A stretch of DNA of 64,000 nucleotides from Aggregatilineales bacterium (GTDB lineage: Bacteria > Chloroflexota > Anaerolineae > Aggregatilineales > Phototrophicaceae). This document shows positions 8,900 through 18,720 of the stretch, piece by piece. How positions within the stretch are numbered: the stretch's first letter is position 1; the number at the start of each line of letters is the position of its first letter. The DNA lies in the NCBI GenBank assembly GCA_030834905.1, contig JAUQWZ010000021.1, positions 124,001 to 188,000 on the forward strand, given 5' to 3'. Under the pieces are notes generated by a model. That model had not been told where the DNA came from and made no database searches. It worked only from the letters and a program-made list of their open reading frames with translations. The translations under genes were made by a program, and so were the position numbers.

Positions 8900-9961
8900 T
8901 TAGGTACGCGCCTCGGCGGGTTTAGCGAAGATGATGCGCCCGGCTTCCTTGTTGATCAGCTTGGTCACTTCGACGTAAATGGTGCGATCCATGAACTGCT
9001 TGCCGTTTTCGACGATCACCATCGTGCCATCTTCGAGATAGCCCACGCCCTGGTTCTGTTCCTTGCCCTCTTGCAGCACCCGCAGGGCAAACGTTTCGCC
9101 GGGGATATAGGCTGAACGGACGGCGTTGGCAAGGGCGTTAATGTTCAGCACCGTGACGCCCTGGGCGCGGGCAACCTGATTCATGGGATAGTCAATCGTC
9201 AGAATTGGACAGTCCAGCTTCATCCCCAGCGCGATCAGCTTGTCGTCAACTTCGGCTTCCTCTTCAATATCGTCCTCGACGATTTTGAAGGCGATGATAG
9301 GATCGCGCTGAAGCTCGTTCAGCTTGGTCAAGCCGCGCCGACCCCGGTTGCGGCGCTGGGTATCGGACGAATCGGCAACCCGGTGCAGCTCCGAAATTAC
9401 AAAGCGCGGTACCACCAGCGTTCCGGTCAGAAAGCCTGTGCGGGCGATATCGACGATGCGTCCATCAATGAGCACGCTGGTATCGAGCAGAAACTGATAC
9501 TCGCTTTGGTTTCCCACTGTGGCTAGCTGTTTGGAGCCGATGTTGAGCCACTCGTTGAGAAACGTCCACACCTCGCGGGAACGAGCATGGAAAATCGTGG
9601 TCATCAGATACAGCAGCACCAGCGAAATGGCGGGCGGCAGGATATTGCCCCAGGGTTCCTCAAGCTGCGCAAATGGATAGGCGAGCAGCAGCGCCACCAC
9701 CAAGCCCAGCAGCGCGCCCAGCAGCGTGGTGAATAACACCTCCATCGGCATCAGGCTGATGCTGCGGCTGATGGAGCGTATCGGGCGGACGGTGATCCAT
9801 GGCGTGATAATCAGACCAAATAGGACGCCGACGAGCGCGAAGATAAAGCCAGTCGCCAGTTCGGGCAGTCCAAGCGGGACAGCGGTGACCACGCCCAAAC
9901 GGGCACCCAGAATAGCAAAGACGATCATTCCCAGCATACGGGCTACAAAATCAACTGACAT
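8900..9961 (-). CDS. Membrane-anchored PIN-TRAM domain protein (YacL-like)
   Basis: Four N-terminal membrane segments (about residues 7-27, 33-56, 70-95, 103-125) precede a PIN-like nuclease domain starting at FLLDTSVLIDGRI (about 159-171, with the acidic catalytic Asp residues). A further acidic patch VEDDIEEEAEVDDKLIALG and DCPILTIDYPMNQVA follow, then a C-terminal TRAM domain (about 285-345). The length of 353 and the order match the YacL family of predicted RNases. In Bacillus, yacL lies near the cysS-rlmB and secE-nusG genes, as it does here. Convergent with the membrane-protein gene (21 bp between stops). Confidence 0.92.
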   Translation of the reverse strand: MSVDFVARMLGMIVFAILGARLGVVTAVPLGLPELATGFIFALVGVLFGLIITPWITVRPIRSISRSISLMPMEVLFTTLLGALLGLVVALLLAYPFAQLEEPWGNILPPAISLVLLYLMTTIFHARSREVWTFLNEWLNIGSKQLATVGNQSEYQFLLDTSVLIDGRIVDIARTGFLTGTLVVPRFVISELHRVADSSDTQRRNRGRRGLTKLNELQRDPIIAFKIVEDDIEEEAEVDDKLIALGMKLDCPILTIDYPMNQVARAQGVTVLNINALANAVRSAYIPGETFALRVLQEGKEQNQGVGYLEDGTMVIVENGKQFMDRTIYVEVTKLINKEAGRIIFAKPAEART

Positions 9962-10151
9962 TGGAAGGACTCCATTTCATGTCCGGTGGCTGGCAATAAT
10001 CAGTGCGAGCGACCGGCAGTCCGGAGAGATGGGTGGGGATGGCGCAATTGGCAGACAGCCTGACGATAATGCTGCACTAGAGTACCACGTCGCTATTTGA
10101 GCGTCAACGGGGTTGAACGGCAGGAAGTGGGGAATATTGAAGATGGCGCTG

Positions 10152-10179
10152 CCGGGGGCAGATCGTCATCTGTCCCCGG
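10152..10179. other. GC-rich hairpin downstream of asnS
   Basis: CCGGGGGCAGAT pairs with ATCTGTCCCCGG around CGTC, with one mismatch. It lies 18 bp past the asnS stop. No U-tract follows on the minus strand, so it may stabilise the mRNA 3' end rather than act as an intrinsic terminator. Confidence 0.5.
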
Positions 10180-10196
10180 TTGTACTGTCTGCGAAA

Positions 10197-11543
10197 TCAG
10201 GGATAGTTCCGGTTGAGCATACGCGCATAGGGGATCGTCTCGCGGACGTGGGACAAGCCGCACAGCCAGGCGACGGTGCGCTCCAGACCAAGCCCAAACC
10301 CTGCGTGAGGCACGCTGCCATAGCGCCGCAGATCGAGATACCAGGCGTATGCCTCGCGGGGCAAGCCAATGCTGGCGACCCGTTCTTCCAGCAGCGCCGC
10401 GTCGAAGATGCGCTCGCTGCCGCCGGTGATCTCGCCGTAGCCTTCCGGCGCGAGCAGATCAACACTGCGGCACACTTCCGGTCTGCCCTCGACCGGCTGC
10501 ATGTAGAAGGCTTTAACCGCTGTCGGGTAGTGATAGACGAACACCGGGCGGTCAAACATTTCGGCAATCGCCGTTTCGTGCGGGCTGCCGAAGTCCTCGC
10601 CCCACTCAATTTTGAGCAGCGCTTTCTGTTCGGGGTCGTCCGTCTCGGCGTACAGCTTTTGCAGGTGCGCGACCGCCTCATCATACGAGATACGGGCGAA
10701 GGGCAGCTTAATCGCTTCCAGCTTGCTGATATCGCGCTCGATCAGGGCGAGTTCGTCGCGGTGTTTCTTCAGAACGACTTCGACGACGTGGGCGATCAAC
10801 TGTTCTTCCAGCGCCATCAGGTCTTCGAGCGAGCAGTGGGCGATCTCCGGCTCAAGCATCCAGAATTCCATCAGGTGGCGGCGGGTCTTCGATTTTTCGG
10901 CGCGGAAGGTGGGACCGAAACAGTAAACCTTGCCAAAGGCTGCCATGTTGGCTTCGTTGTAAAGCTGCCCGGTCTGCGCGAGGAACGCCGGTTCGCCAAA
11001 GTAGTCGATCTGGAAAAGCGTGGTCGTGTTTTCGCCCGCCGCTGGCGTGAGAATGGGCGTATCCACCAGCAGGAAACCGCGATCATCAAGATAATTGCGC
11101 AGTTCACGCTCAATCGTCGCGCGGATGCGCAGGATCGCCCATTGGCGGCTGGAACGTACCCACAGGTGGCGGTTGTCCATCAGAAATTCGGTGCCGTGTT
11201 CTTTGGGCGTAATCGGGTAGTCTTCCACCATCTGCACGACCTGCAAATCCTTCAAGCCGATCTCGAAGCCTTCGGGCAGGCTCTTTTTCGCCTTGGGATT
11301 TGACTTGACCGTTCCGGTGACGATGACCGACGATTCCTGCGTCAGCTTGCTCGCCGCCGCGTACATCTCTTCGGGCAGTTCGGGACCATAGGCGACAACC
11401 TGCACGATGCCGCTGCCATCGCGCACCATGATGAACTGGAGCTTGCCTTTATCGGTGCGGTCATACACCCAGCCGCGCACCGTTACTTCCTGACCTTCAT
11501 ACGCTGCGATGTCGTGAATTGAAATCGTCGTCGCCACAGCCAT
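10197..11543 (-). CDS. asnS: Asparaginyl-tRNA synthetase
   Basis: Class IIb synthetase charging tRNA-Asn. It has an N-terminal OB-fold anticodon-binding domain (EVTVRGWVYDRTDKGKLQF, residues about 17-100) and a catalytic core. The core shows LTPAAGENTTTLFQIDYFG, motif 2 FRAEKSKTRRHLMEFWMLE and motif 3 GFGLGLERTVAWLCGL. AENTTT-type and MLEPEIAHCSLEDLM favour Asn over Asp specificity. The length of 448 is normal. The start ATG overlaps closely with AAAGGTGA. An extended -10 promoter lies about 40 bp upstream. Presence of asnS implies direct tRNA-Asn charging rather than reliance on the amidotransferase route alone. Confidence 0.95.
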   Translation of the reverse strand: MAVATTISIHDIAAYEGQEVTVRGWVYDRTDKGKLQFIMVRDGSGIVQVVAYGPELPEEMYAAASKLTQESSVIVTGTVKSNPKAKKSLPEGFEIGLKDLQVVQMVEDYPITPKEHGTEFLMDNRHLWVRSSRQWAILRIRATIERELRNYLDDRGFLLVDTPILTPAAGENTTTLFQIDYFGEPAFLAQTGQLYNEANMAAFGKVYCFGPTFRAEKSKTRRHLMEFWMLEPEIAHCSLEDLMALEEQLIAHVVEVVLKKHRDELALIERDISKLEAIKLPFARISYDEAVAHLQKLYAETDDPEQKALLKIEWGEDFGSPHETAIAEMFDRPVFVYHYPTAVKAFYMQPVEGRPEVCRSVDLLAPEGYGEITGGSERIFDAALLEERVASIGLPREAYAWYLDLRRYGSVPHAGFGLGLERTVAWLCGLSHVRETIPYARMLNRNYP

Positions 11544-11580
11544 TCACCTTTTGAACAGACATATCCACAAATTGGTGGTG

Positions 11581-11589
11581 ATTATAACA
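11581..11589 (-). promoter_or_regulatory. Extended -10 promoter for asnS
   Basis: On the minus strand TGTTATAAT (TGnTATAAT) lies about 38 bp upstream of the asnS start. No good -35 hexamer is seen, which is usual for extended -10 promoters. Confidence 0.6.
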
Positions 11590-11653
11590 CGCGCCGGGTC
11601 ATCATCAGCGAAACGCGGGCGGATCGCGCGGTAAAGCTTGAGTTTTCGCCTAT

Positions 11654-11682
11654 TTGACACTCCTTCTTAACTCTCGTATACT
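11654..11682 (+). promoter_or_regulatory. Near-consensus sigma-70-type promoter for the FHA gene
   Basis: TTGACA (11654-11659), a 17-bp spacer and TATACT (11677-11682). The predicted start site is about 48 bp upstream of the ATG. Confidence 0.8.
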
Positions 11683-11736
11683 TCCAAACGTAATTATTCG
11701 TCGCGGCGCACCATCCGCTTCAGGAGGACTGACCTT

Positions 11737-12462
11737 ATGATTCAGGGGAACGACAGCTCCCGGCTGATCGTCCGCCGAGGTCCGCAGCCTAACCAAACCT
11801 ACGACCTCAATAAAGACATCATTACCCTGGGTCGTGATATCACGAACGACATTGTGATCAACGATCCGGAGGTCAGTCGCCATCACATGCGGATGACACG
11901 CGGCGCGGGCGGTCACACGATTGAAGATCTGGGCAGCACCAACGGCACGTTTGTGAACGGGCAGCGCCTGACCGGACCGCGCCCGCTGCGTCCAGGGGAT
12001 ATGATTGGTTTGGGCGAGACGGTGACGCTGGCGTATGAAGCTGGCGGCGCTCCGGCAGCGCCGGGGATGGACGCGCCCGGTTCGACGGTGCCAAACTTCC
12101 CGCAGCGCGCGCCCGCGCCCCAGCCGCAGTACCAGCCCCCGGCGGCAGCACCACTGCCTCAGCAGCAGTCCTATCCTTACGCAGCCCCCAGCGCGCCGCA
12201 AGCCAGCCCCGCGCCTGCCTACAGCCCGGCGGCAGCGCCGGTGCCTGGAACCGGCTACGGCGATTACGACCCTTACGCCGTCCGTGAGGAAGAACCGCGC
12301 AGCACCACCCGCTGGATCATCATCGGCTGCGTTGGCTTAAGCCTGTTCTGCTGCTGCAGCAGCGTCATCGGCATGGTCGCGGTGGATCAGTTATGCCTGT
12401 GGGAACGACTGCCGATTGTTTACGACGTTTTGCGCGCGCTGGGTTACGTCGCTACCTGCTGA
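11737..12462 (+). CDS. FHA-domain protein with C-terminal membrane anchor
   Basis: The N-terminal forkhead-associated domain (about residues 5-100) shows the phosphothreonine-binding signatures LGRDITND, SRHHMRM and STNGTFVNGQ. A Pro/Ala/Gln-rich linker (about 107-180) then leads to one transmembrane segment (about 190-215; WIIIGCVGLSLFCCCSSVIG) with a Cys cluster. FHA domains bind phosphorylated Ser/Thr-kinase targets, so it probably reads a Hanks-kinase signal at the inner membrane face; no kinase is in the window. AGGAGGACT lies 6 bp before the ATG, and a strong promoter lies upstream. The next gene is 216 bp away in the same direction, with nothing distinctive between. Confidence 0.93.
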   Translation: MIQGNDSSRLIVRRGPQPNQTYDLNKDIITLGRDITNDIVINDPEVSRHHMRMTRGAGGHTIEDLGSTNGTFVNGQRLTGPRPLRPGDMIGLGETVTLAYEAGGAPAAPGMDAPGSTVPNFPQRAPAPQPQYQPPAAAPLPQQQSYPYAAPSAPQASPAPAYSPAAAPVPGTGYGDYDPYAVREEEPRSTTRWIIIGCVGLSLFCCCSSVIGMVAVDQLCLWERLPIVYDVLRALGYVATC

Positions 12463-12678
12463 CAGCCGCAGCGCCCGATAGACACTCCTACCGGGGGCGA
12501 CATGCGAACTTGTTCGCGCGTCGCCCCGTGTGTTATCCTCACTACGATCACATCCCACAATTTCACGCGATGGCGACATAGCGCCCTCGATTCCCGCAAA
12601 ACAGAAGGATGAGCAGCACCCCGGCGCATACGCGCAGCGTATGACGCGGGCGGTAATAGCCTAAAGGAGACAGCAGGT

Positions 12679-13587
12679 ATGGAAATTCGGAAGCTCGGAT
12701 CGCTCGACGTTTCGGTGGTGGGGTTGGGCTGTAACAACTTTGGGCGGCGGATAGACCTCACGGCGACTGCCGCCGTGATCGATGCGTCGCTGGATGCGGG
12801 GATCAACTTTTTCGACACCGCCGACGTTTATGGCGACGGACAGAGCGAGGAATTTATCGGGCAGTTGTTAGGCGAACGCCGGAGCCGCGTCCTGATTGCC
12901 ACCAAGTTTGGCAATGAAATGGACGGCGGAAAGGGCGCGCATCCCGACTATATCCGAACGGCGGTTGAAGCCAGCCTGCGCCGCCTGCAAACCGACACCA
13001 TCGACCTGTACCAGATTCACAAGCCCGATCCTGACGTGCCGATTGCCGACACGCTCGGCGCGCTCAACGAGTTAGTGCAGGTGGGGAAGGTGCGCGAGAT
13101 CGGCTGCTCAAATTTCACCGCCGAGATGCTGCGCGAGGCAGAGACAGCCGGACAGCCGGGCGCGGCGCGGTTCGCCAGCGTGCAGAATCACTACAGTCTG
13201 TTTCACCGCGCTCCGGAAGCCGACGTGCTGGCGGAATGTGAACGGCAGGGACTCGCTTTTCTGCCCTATTTTCCGCTGGCAAGAGGGCTGCTGACCGGCA
13301 AATATCGTCTTGGACAGCCGATGCCGGAGAACACGCGCCTCAGCGGCAGCGCGCCTTCCAATGAACAGCTTGCGGTGGTCGAGGACTTGATCCGGTTTAC
13401 CGAGTCGCGCGGGCGCACTCTGCTCGAACTGGCGTTTTCGTGGCTGCTGGCGCGTCCGGTGGTTGCATCGGTCATCGCCGGGGCATCGACGCCGGAACAG
13501 GTGCGCTCCAACGTGGCTGCCGCCGGTTGGCAGGTGACCAGCGCGGAGATGAGCGAACTCGATACGATTCTTGCCCGCGCGGGCTAA
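12679..13587 (+). CDS. Aldo/keto reductase
   Basis: NAD(P)H-dependent TIM-barrel oxidoreductase. The catalytic tetrad is visible as Asp46 and Tyr51 (FFDTADVYGDGQSE), Lys76 (IATKFG) and His114 (LYQIHKPD). The C-terminal cofactor region includes SVIAGASTPEQVRSN. The length of 302 and the Leu-Gly-rich start (MEIRKLGSLDVSVVGLGCNNFG) are typical of the AKR superfamily. AAAGGAGA precedes the ATG by 8 bp. The substrate cannot be inferred. It ends 15 bp from the convergent ftsK stop. Confidence 0.94.
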   Translation: MEIRKLGSLDVSVVGLGCNNFGRRIDLTATAAVIDASLDAGINFFDTADVYGDGQSEEFIGQLLGERRSRVLIATKFGNEMDGGKGAHPDYIRTAVEASLRRLQTDTIDLYQIHKPDPDVPIADTLGALNELVQVGKVREIGCSNFTAEMLREAETAGQPGAARFASVQNHYSLFHRAPEADVLAECERQGLAFLPYFPLARGLLTGKYRLGQPMPENTRLSGSAPSNEQLAVVEDLIRFTESRGRTLLELAFSWLLARPVVASVIAGASTPEQVRSNVAAAGWQVTSAEMSELDTILARAG

Positions 13588-13602
13588 AGTTCATAACACC
13601 CG

Positions 13603-16600
13603 CTAGTCTTTCAGGGGCAGCACCTCGCGCGGCTTGCTGCCTTCGGTTGCTGGTCCGACGATGCCGCGTTCTTCCATGAGGTCGATCAGGCGGGCGGCGC
13701 GGGTGTAGCCGATGCGCAGGCGGCGCTGGAGCAGCGACACCGATGCTTTGTTCAGGCGGCGGATCAGTTCGACCGCCTGTTCATACATCACGTCTTCCCC
13801 ATCGCCGTCGTCGCCGTTATCGCTCTGGGCATGGAGATACGGCGCCGACTGTCCGGTGACTTCACGATCCCAGTATGCCTGTCCGCCCCGGTTGTTATTC
13901 TGCTCCTGTGTCCAGTTTTTACCGCCGGACGATGAAGACTCCCTTTTCACCTGCTCGTCAAGCATGAACTGCGACAGAATCGGGCGACCCTGCGAAGCGA
14001 GATCGGGATCGCTCATCTGTCCGCGCCAGTAGCGGGTGATGTTGTTAATCTCCTCGTCGGACACGTACACGCCCTGCAAACGCACTGGCGCGGGCGAGTC
14101 GCCACTCATATAGAGCATGTCGCCACGACCGAGCAGCCGTTCCGCGCCCGGCTGGTCGAGGATGACGCGGCTGTCCACGCTGCCCGCCACCGCAAAGGCG
14201 ATACGCGCCGGGAAGTTCGCCTTGATCAAGCCGGTGACGACATCGACCGAGGGGCGCTGGGTGGCGATGACCAGATGGATACCGGTCGCGCGGGCGAGCG
14301 CCGCGATACGGGTGATAACGCGCTCCGTTTCGTCCGGCGCGAGCATCATCAGGTCTGCCAGCTCGTCGATGATCACCACGATGTAGGGCATCAGCGGCTC
14401 GCCCGAAGGCAGATGCTTGTTGAAGTCTTCGATATTGCGCGCGCCCGCGTTGCTGAATTTGCGGTAGCGCTCGTCCATTTCGCGCGTGACCCACTTCAGC
14501 ACGCTGACGATGCGTTCGAGTTCCACCACCACCGGCGCGACCAGATGCGGAACGCCGTTGTAGCTGGTGAGTTCCACCCGCTTCGGGTCAACCATGATGA
14601 ACTTCAGCCTGTCTGGCGTATTCTGGATCAGCAGGCTGGCGATGATGGTGTTGACGCAGACCGACTTACCGGAACCGGTTGTTCCCGCAATCAGCAGGTG
14701 AGGCATTGAGCCGAGATCGGCGGCGACCGGCGTGCCGTCCACCCCCTGACCGAGCGCAATCGCCAGCGGCGAGTGGATGCGCTTGTATTCGCTGGATTCC
14801 ATCACGTCGCGCAGGCGCACAACCGACGGGTGCTCGTTTGGCACTTCGATGCCGACGTAACCTTTGCCCGGAACTGGCGCTTCGATACGGATTGACTTCG
14901 CGCCCAGGGCAAGCTGGAGGTCTTTATCCAGCGCGGCGATGGCGCTCACCTTGACGCGGTTCTTTTTGCCACGCGCGGCGACGTAATCTGGCTCGACGCC
15001 AAACTGGGTGATCACCGGACCGGTGCGCACTTCGACCACGCGACCCGGCGCGCCGAAGCTGGAGAGGGTGTCTTCGATGGTGCGCGCGCGCTCGATCAGG
15101 AAATCGTGGTTCAGTTCCTGATCGCTGCCTGATGCCAGCAGCGTGTTCAGATCGGGCAGATTCCACTGCTTGCGCGGCTGCTTCAGGGTTGGCGGGGGCG
15201 GCGGCTGGCTGCTGCCAGCTTCAGGGCGCGGCGCGGCGGCGGCGCTGCCCAGCGTCGTCGCCGAACGCGCGGGTGGTGGTGGCGCGGGCGGCGCTGAACC
15301 ATGCTCGACAGTCACGGGCGTTGCGTTGTAGGGACGCGGTGCGCTGACGCCGCTGCCGGATGCCTGTCCGACGCTGGTAGCCGGTCGCCGCGGCGCGTTT
15401 TCGGCGGGCGTGTTAGGCTGCGACGGGGCGGCAGGAGGCGGCGAAAGGCGCGTCGTGCCGGTGGTGGGCGCTTCCGGTCTGCCAAAGGCGGGCGACGCTG
15501 AACGTGGCGCGGTTGGCTGCACCGGCTTGGCGGCGTCAGCGGACGGCGCGGCGGGTTTGGACGGCGTCAGCGGCGTCGATGGTCTTGCCGGTTTTGGCGC
15601 GTCGGCTGCTTCGGCGGTACCTGTCTCTACGCGGCTGAAAGCGGCGGGACGCTGGGGGCTGTTGTTCTCTTTCGCTTCCTCAGCGGGCTGGTCGTCGGTT
15701 CTGGCGGACGCCGCGCCCATCGGCTGACCGCTGCGCAGCGCGCTCAGGCGCGTTTGCAGGTCGGGGATTGGCGCTGCCGTGTCGCCTGCTGGCTCCGGCG
15801 CAGATGCAGCTTTCGGTTTGGCAGGCGGCAGCTTCGACCAGTCCTCGCGTTCCTCTTCGTCTTCATCTTCAATATCAGGATCATCGTCCAGCGGTCGGCG
15901 CGGCAGCGCGGCGGACGCGACCGGACGCATCGGCGCTGCCGGATGACTGGCGGGCGCTCGGCTGAGTTTTTCCGCCGGGCTGCTGTCGTCTTTTTCGCCA
16001 GCTTCGCCGGGCGCATCCGCTTTGGCACTTTGAGGCGCAGCCAGCGGCGGGCGCTGGAACGGCGACGGGCGGCTGGGTTTGAGGCTCGACGCAGGCGAAC
16101 CAGCGGCGGGTGTCTGCGGGCGCAGCAGATCGCCCAGGCGGGCGGGCGGTGCTTCTTCGCCGCCAGCCGCTGCTGGCTGCGCGGGCGCAGTCTGGTTTTC
16201 GGATTTGGCGGCTTGCGTGTCGGCGGCTGGCGCTGCCGGGGATACCGTCGCGGCGGGCTTGCTGGCTTGGTTGGTCACTGGCGAACCGCCAGCGTTGGGT
16301 TGGGCTGCCGGTGGCTTAAACGCCGATTCGTCGCTTTTGCTGGCGGCGGCAGCGGCTGGTTTTGCCGCGCTGTCCTCTGGTTTGCCCTGCCCGCTGAACA
16401 GCCGCCCGCCTACCTGACCCAGCCCGCCAAAGCGGCTCTTGTTGGGGGCGGCTTCGCCGGGCTTCTGTTCGGCTGCCGCGCCTGCTGGCGCTGCCGGGGC
16501 GATCAGCGAAGCGGCGGGTGTCACCGGCGCGTCATCGGCGGGTTTGCTGTCACTGCGACGGAACAAACCACTGCCGAGGCGTCCTTTTTCCTTGCCATCA

Positions 16601-18720
16601 TTTTTGCTGTCGTCGGGCTGACCCGGTTTAGAGGCAGCTTCGCCTTTGACCGCGTCGGCTGCCAGTTTCGCGCCAGCGGCAGCCGCGCCGATCACCGGAG
16701 CAGTGCTGCGCAGCCGCGATCCAATGCCGCCCAGCAGACCGCCGCGCTCGGTCGGCTTCTGTTCGGCGGCGGACGCAGCGCGCACCGGCTCTGGCTGCGC
16801 AGGCAGCCTGAGGGGAATCGGGGCTGCCATTTCGTCAGCTTCTTCATCAATTAAGGCAGGCTCGCCCGGACGGAACGAAGCCGTCACGGTGCGCCCGCCC
16901 ATGGTGATCGGTATGTTGCGTTTTTCCGGCTCGACGCTCTCGGCGGCAGCCGTCAGCGCCGGAGCGCCAGAGGCGGCGGCGGGAAGCGCGGGTGATTTGC
17001 CATCCGCGAGTTGAGTCGCCGGTTTTGTGACGCTGATCTGCGCGGCAAGCGCTGCTTCGCGCTCGGCGCGGGCAGCGGTCTGGCGCAGCGCGCGCTGTTG
17101 GCGCGCATCCGACAGATTGCGATAGTTGCTGATGAAGATGGCGATAATATCCTGCGCGCTCAGGCTGAGGGCGAACATCGCCGCGACCACCAGCCAGCCC
17201 ACCAGAATGACGAAGCCCGCCATCTCACCGAAATTGCTGATCAGCAGGTAATACAATTCACTGCCCACGCGCCCACCGCCGCGCCCGAACTCAGTTGACA
17301 GCGGCAGCAGCACGTTACGCAGGGCGGAAAGATACTGCTGGTAAGAGGAATATTCGTTACCCGGATAATTGAAGGAGTCTATGAACTGAAACGCGGTCAG
17401 TACTGCCAGATAGAGCAGCACCGCGCCAAACACTCGCGTCAGATCGACGACCGGCGTATCATGATGCCCCGCGCGGAGCATGATCAGCCAGATGCCGAGT
17501 GGGAACATGGCGATTGGAATGGCGACTGCGCCCCATCCAAACAGCTTCGACAGCAGTTCATTGATCTGCTGGGTAACAGCGCCAGGTGAGGGTGACAGGC
17601 TGGTGAGCAGCAGTACGATGGAACTCAGCACCAGCGCGATGCCGAGCAGTTCCAGCTTCTTGTCCAGCGATACGCTGAGCGTGCGCACTTCAACCGGCTT
17701 GCCACTTCGCGCCGCCGCCGCTGATTTAGCGGTCTTGCTGTCCTGTTTGGGCGCGAACGGATTGAAGCCTTTGATCCGATCCATGATGCCGGGACCGGAC
17801 TGTTTAGCAGATTTCCCGGACGCGCCTTTTGCCGGGGGCGCGGGTGTGCCGGGGCGCGAGGGTGTCCCCGAAGACGGGCGGCTGCCAAAGCTGCTCGAAC
17901 TGGAAGCTGACGATGACATGCCCGATGGCGACGGCATACCACCCGGTCGTGAGGGCGTATCCGGCTTCTTTTCGCCTTTCCCGAACAGCCCGCCTAACGG
18001 ACCACCGCTGCTGCCCCCGCTGGACGGCTTGGAGTCGGGTTTCTTATCGCCGCCGCCAAGCTTGGACATAAATCCGCCCAGCGGACCGCCGCTGTCTCCG
18101 GGCTTGGCTGCTGGCTTCTTGTCATCGCCGCCGCCGAAGCGCGAGGTGACTCCGCCCAAGCCTTTGCCTAAGCCGCCCAGACCGCCTTTGCTGTCGCTGT
18201 CTTTACGGGTATCGTTTTTCTTGTCGTCGCCACCGCCGCCAAAACGCGAGGTGACGCCGCCTAAGCCTTTGCCAAGTCCACCCAGCGGCGACTTGCCGCC
18301 GTCATCTTTGCGCGTGTCATCACGACCGCCGCCCGGCGCTGACGGTTTATCGCCGGGACGTGGTGAAAGCAGGCTGCCTCCGGGCTTCTGGAAGGGCGCG
18401 GGGCTGCTGCTGCCACTGCCACTGCCGCCGGGCGCAGACGGACGCTGCGGCTGCCCGCCGCCAAACGAACCGCTGCCGCCCGCACCTGACGGGGCATTCG
18501 GGTTGGCTCCGGGCGAGCGAATCGGGCTGGGGACGGAGCCGCTGGACGGCGCGGCGGGACGCGAAGGCAGACCCGCCCCGCTGACACGGCTTCCGCCGGG
18601 TAAGGACGACGCGGGGCGGTTGAAGGGGCTGGCTGACGGGCGACCGGAACTGCCGTCCTCATCCTCGTCAAAGTCCTCTTCGCCGCCGTACACATCATAA
18701 TCGTCGTCGTACTTGCTCAT
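13603..18720 (-). CDS. ftsK: FtsK/SpoIIIE-type DNA translocase with very long disordered regions
   Basis: Membrane-anchored motor that pumps DNA at the division septum and helps resolve chromosome ends. Order: an acidic N-terminal tip, then a Gly/Ser/Pro-rich tract to ~345 with two copies of GGLGKGLGGVTSRFGGG (about 147-163, 181-197). Four TM helices follow (about 357-376, 396-416, 429-448, 498-520). A Pro/Ala/Ser/Lys-rich disordered linker spans ~545-1185, and the motor starts at KQWNLPDLNTLL (~1187). The motor has Walker A GTTGSGKS (~1344-1351), Walker B VVIIDELADLM (~1447-1457) and a C-terminal winged-helix gamma domain (~1643-1705; SVSLLQRRLRIGYTRAARLID). At 1705 residues it is far longer than the usual 750-1350. 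Long + strand ORFs across it are antisense artefacts of the low-complexity DNA. Confidence 0.95.
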   Translation of the reverse strand: MSKYDDDYDVYGGEEDFDEDEDGSSGRPSASPFNRPASSLPGGSRVSGAGLPSRPAAPSSGSVPSPIRSPGANPNAPSGAGGSGSFGGGQPQRPSAPGGSGSGSSSPAPFQKPGGSLLSPRPGDKPSAPGGGRDDTRKDDGGKSPLGGLGKGLGGVTSRFGGGGDDKKNDTRKDSDSKGGLGGLGKGLGGVTSRFGGGDDKKPAAKPGDSGGPLGGFMSKLGGGDKKPDSKPSSGGSSGGPLGGLFGKGEKKPDTPSRPGGMPSPSGMSSSASSSSSFGSRPSSGTPSRPGTPAPPAKGASGKSAKQSGPGIMDRIKGFNPFAPKQDSKTAKSAAAARSGKPVEVRTLSVSLDKKLELLGIALVLSSIVLLLTSLSPSPGAVTQQINELLSKLFGWGAVAIPIAMFPLGIWLIMLRAGHHDTPVVDLTRVFGAVLLYLAVLTAFQFIDSFNYPGNEYSSYQQYLSALRNVLLPLSTEFGRGGGRVGSELYYLLISNFGEMAGFVILVGWLVVAAMFALSLSAQDIIAIFISNYRNLSDARQQRALRQTAARAEREAALAAQISVTKPATQLADGKSPALPAAASGAPALTAAAESVEPEKRNIPITMGGRTVTASFRPGEPALIDEEADEMAAPIPLRLPAQPEPVRAASAAEQKPTERGGLLGGIGSRLRSTAPVIGAAAAGAKLAADAVKGEAASKPGQPDDSKNDGKEKGRLGSGLFRRSDSKPADDAPVTPAASLIAPAAPAGAAAEQKPGEAAPNKSRFGGLGQVGGRLFSGQGKPEDSAAKPAAAAASKSDESAFKPPAAQPNAGGSPVTNQASKPAATVSPAAPAADTQAAKSENQTAPAQPAAAGGEEAPPARLGDLLRPQTPAAGSPASSLKPSRPSPFQRPPLAAPQSAKADAPGEAGEKDDSSPAEKLSRAPASHPAAPMRPVASAALPRRPLDDDPDIEDEDEEEREDWSKLPPAKPKAASAPEPAGDTAAPIPDLQTRLSALRSGQPMGAASARTDDQPAEEAKENNSPQRPAAFSRVETGTAEAADAPKPARPSTPLTPSKPAAPSADAAKPVQPTAPRSASPAFGRPEAPTTGTTRLSPPPAAPSQPNTPAENAPRRPATSVGQASGSGVSAPRPYNATPVTVEHGSAPPAPPPPARSATTLGSAAAAPRPEAGSSQPPPPPTLKQPRKQWNLPDLNTLLASGSDQELNHDFLIERARTIEDTLSSFGAPGRVVEVRTGPVITQFGVEPDYVAARGKKNRVKVSAIAALDKDLQLALGAKSIRIEAPVPGKGYVGIEVPNEHPSVVRLRDVMESSEYKRIHSPLAIALGQGVDGTPVAADLGSMPHLLIAGTTGSGKSVCVNTIIASLLIQNTPDRLKFIMVDPKRVELTSYNGVPHLVAPVVVELERIVSVLKWVTREMDERYRKFSNAGARNIEDFNKHLPSGEPLMPYIVVIIDELADLMMLAPDETERVITRIAALARATGIHLVIATQRPSVDVVTGLIKANFPARIAFAVAGSVDSRVILDQPGAERLLGRGDMLYMSGDSPAPVRLQGVYVSDEEINNITRYWRGQMSDPDLASQGRPILSQFMLDEQVKRESSSSGGKNWTQEQNNNRGGQAYWDREVTGQSAPYLHAQSDNGDDGDGEDVMYEQAVELIRRLNKASVSLLQRRLRIGYTRAARLIDLMEERGIVGPATEGSKPREVLPLKD

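Noticed and set aside
10113..11303. 396-residue + strand open frame
   Set aside because: Antisense shadow of asnS.
15754..18700. Long + strand reading frames (366 and 406 residues) across ftsK
   Set aside because: They are antisense to the Pro/Ala/Gly-rich FtsK linkers. Their products are low-complexity (Pro/Ser/Arg-rich) with no domain, and GC-rich third positions on the minus strand create such open frames.
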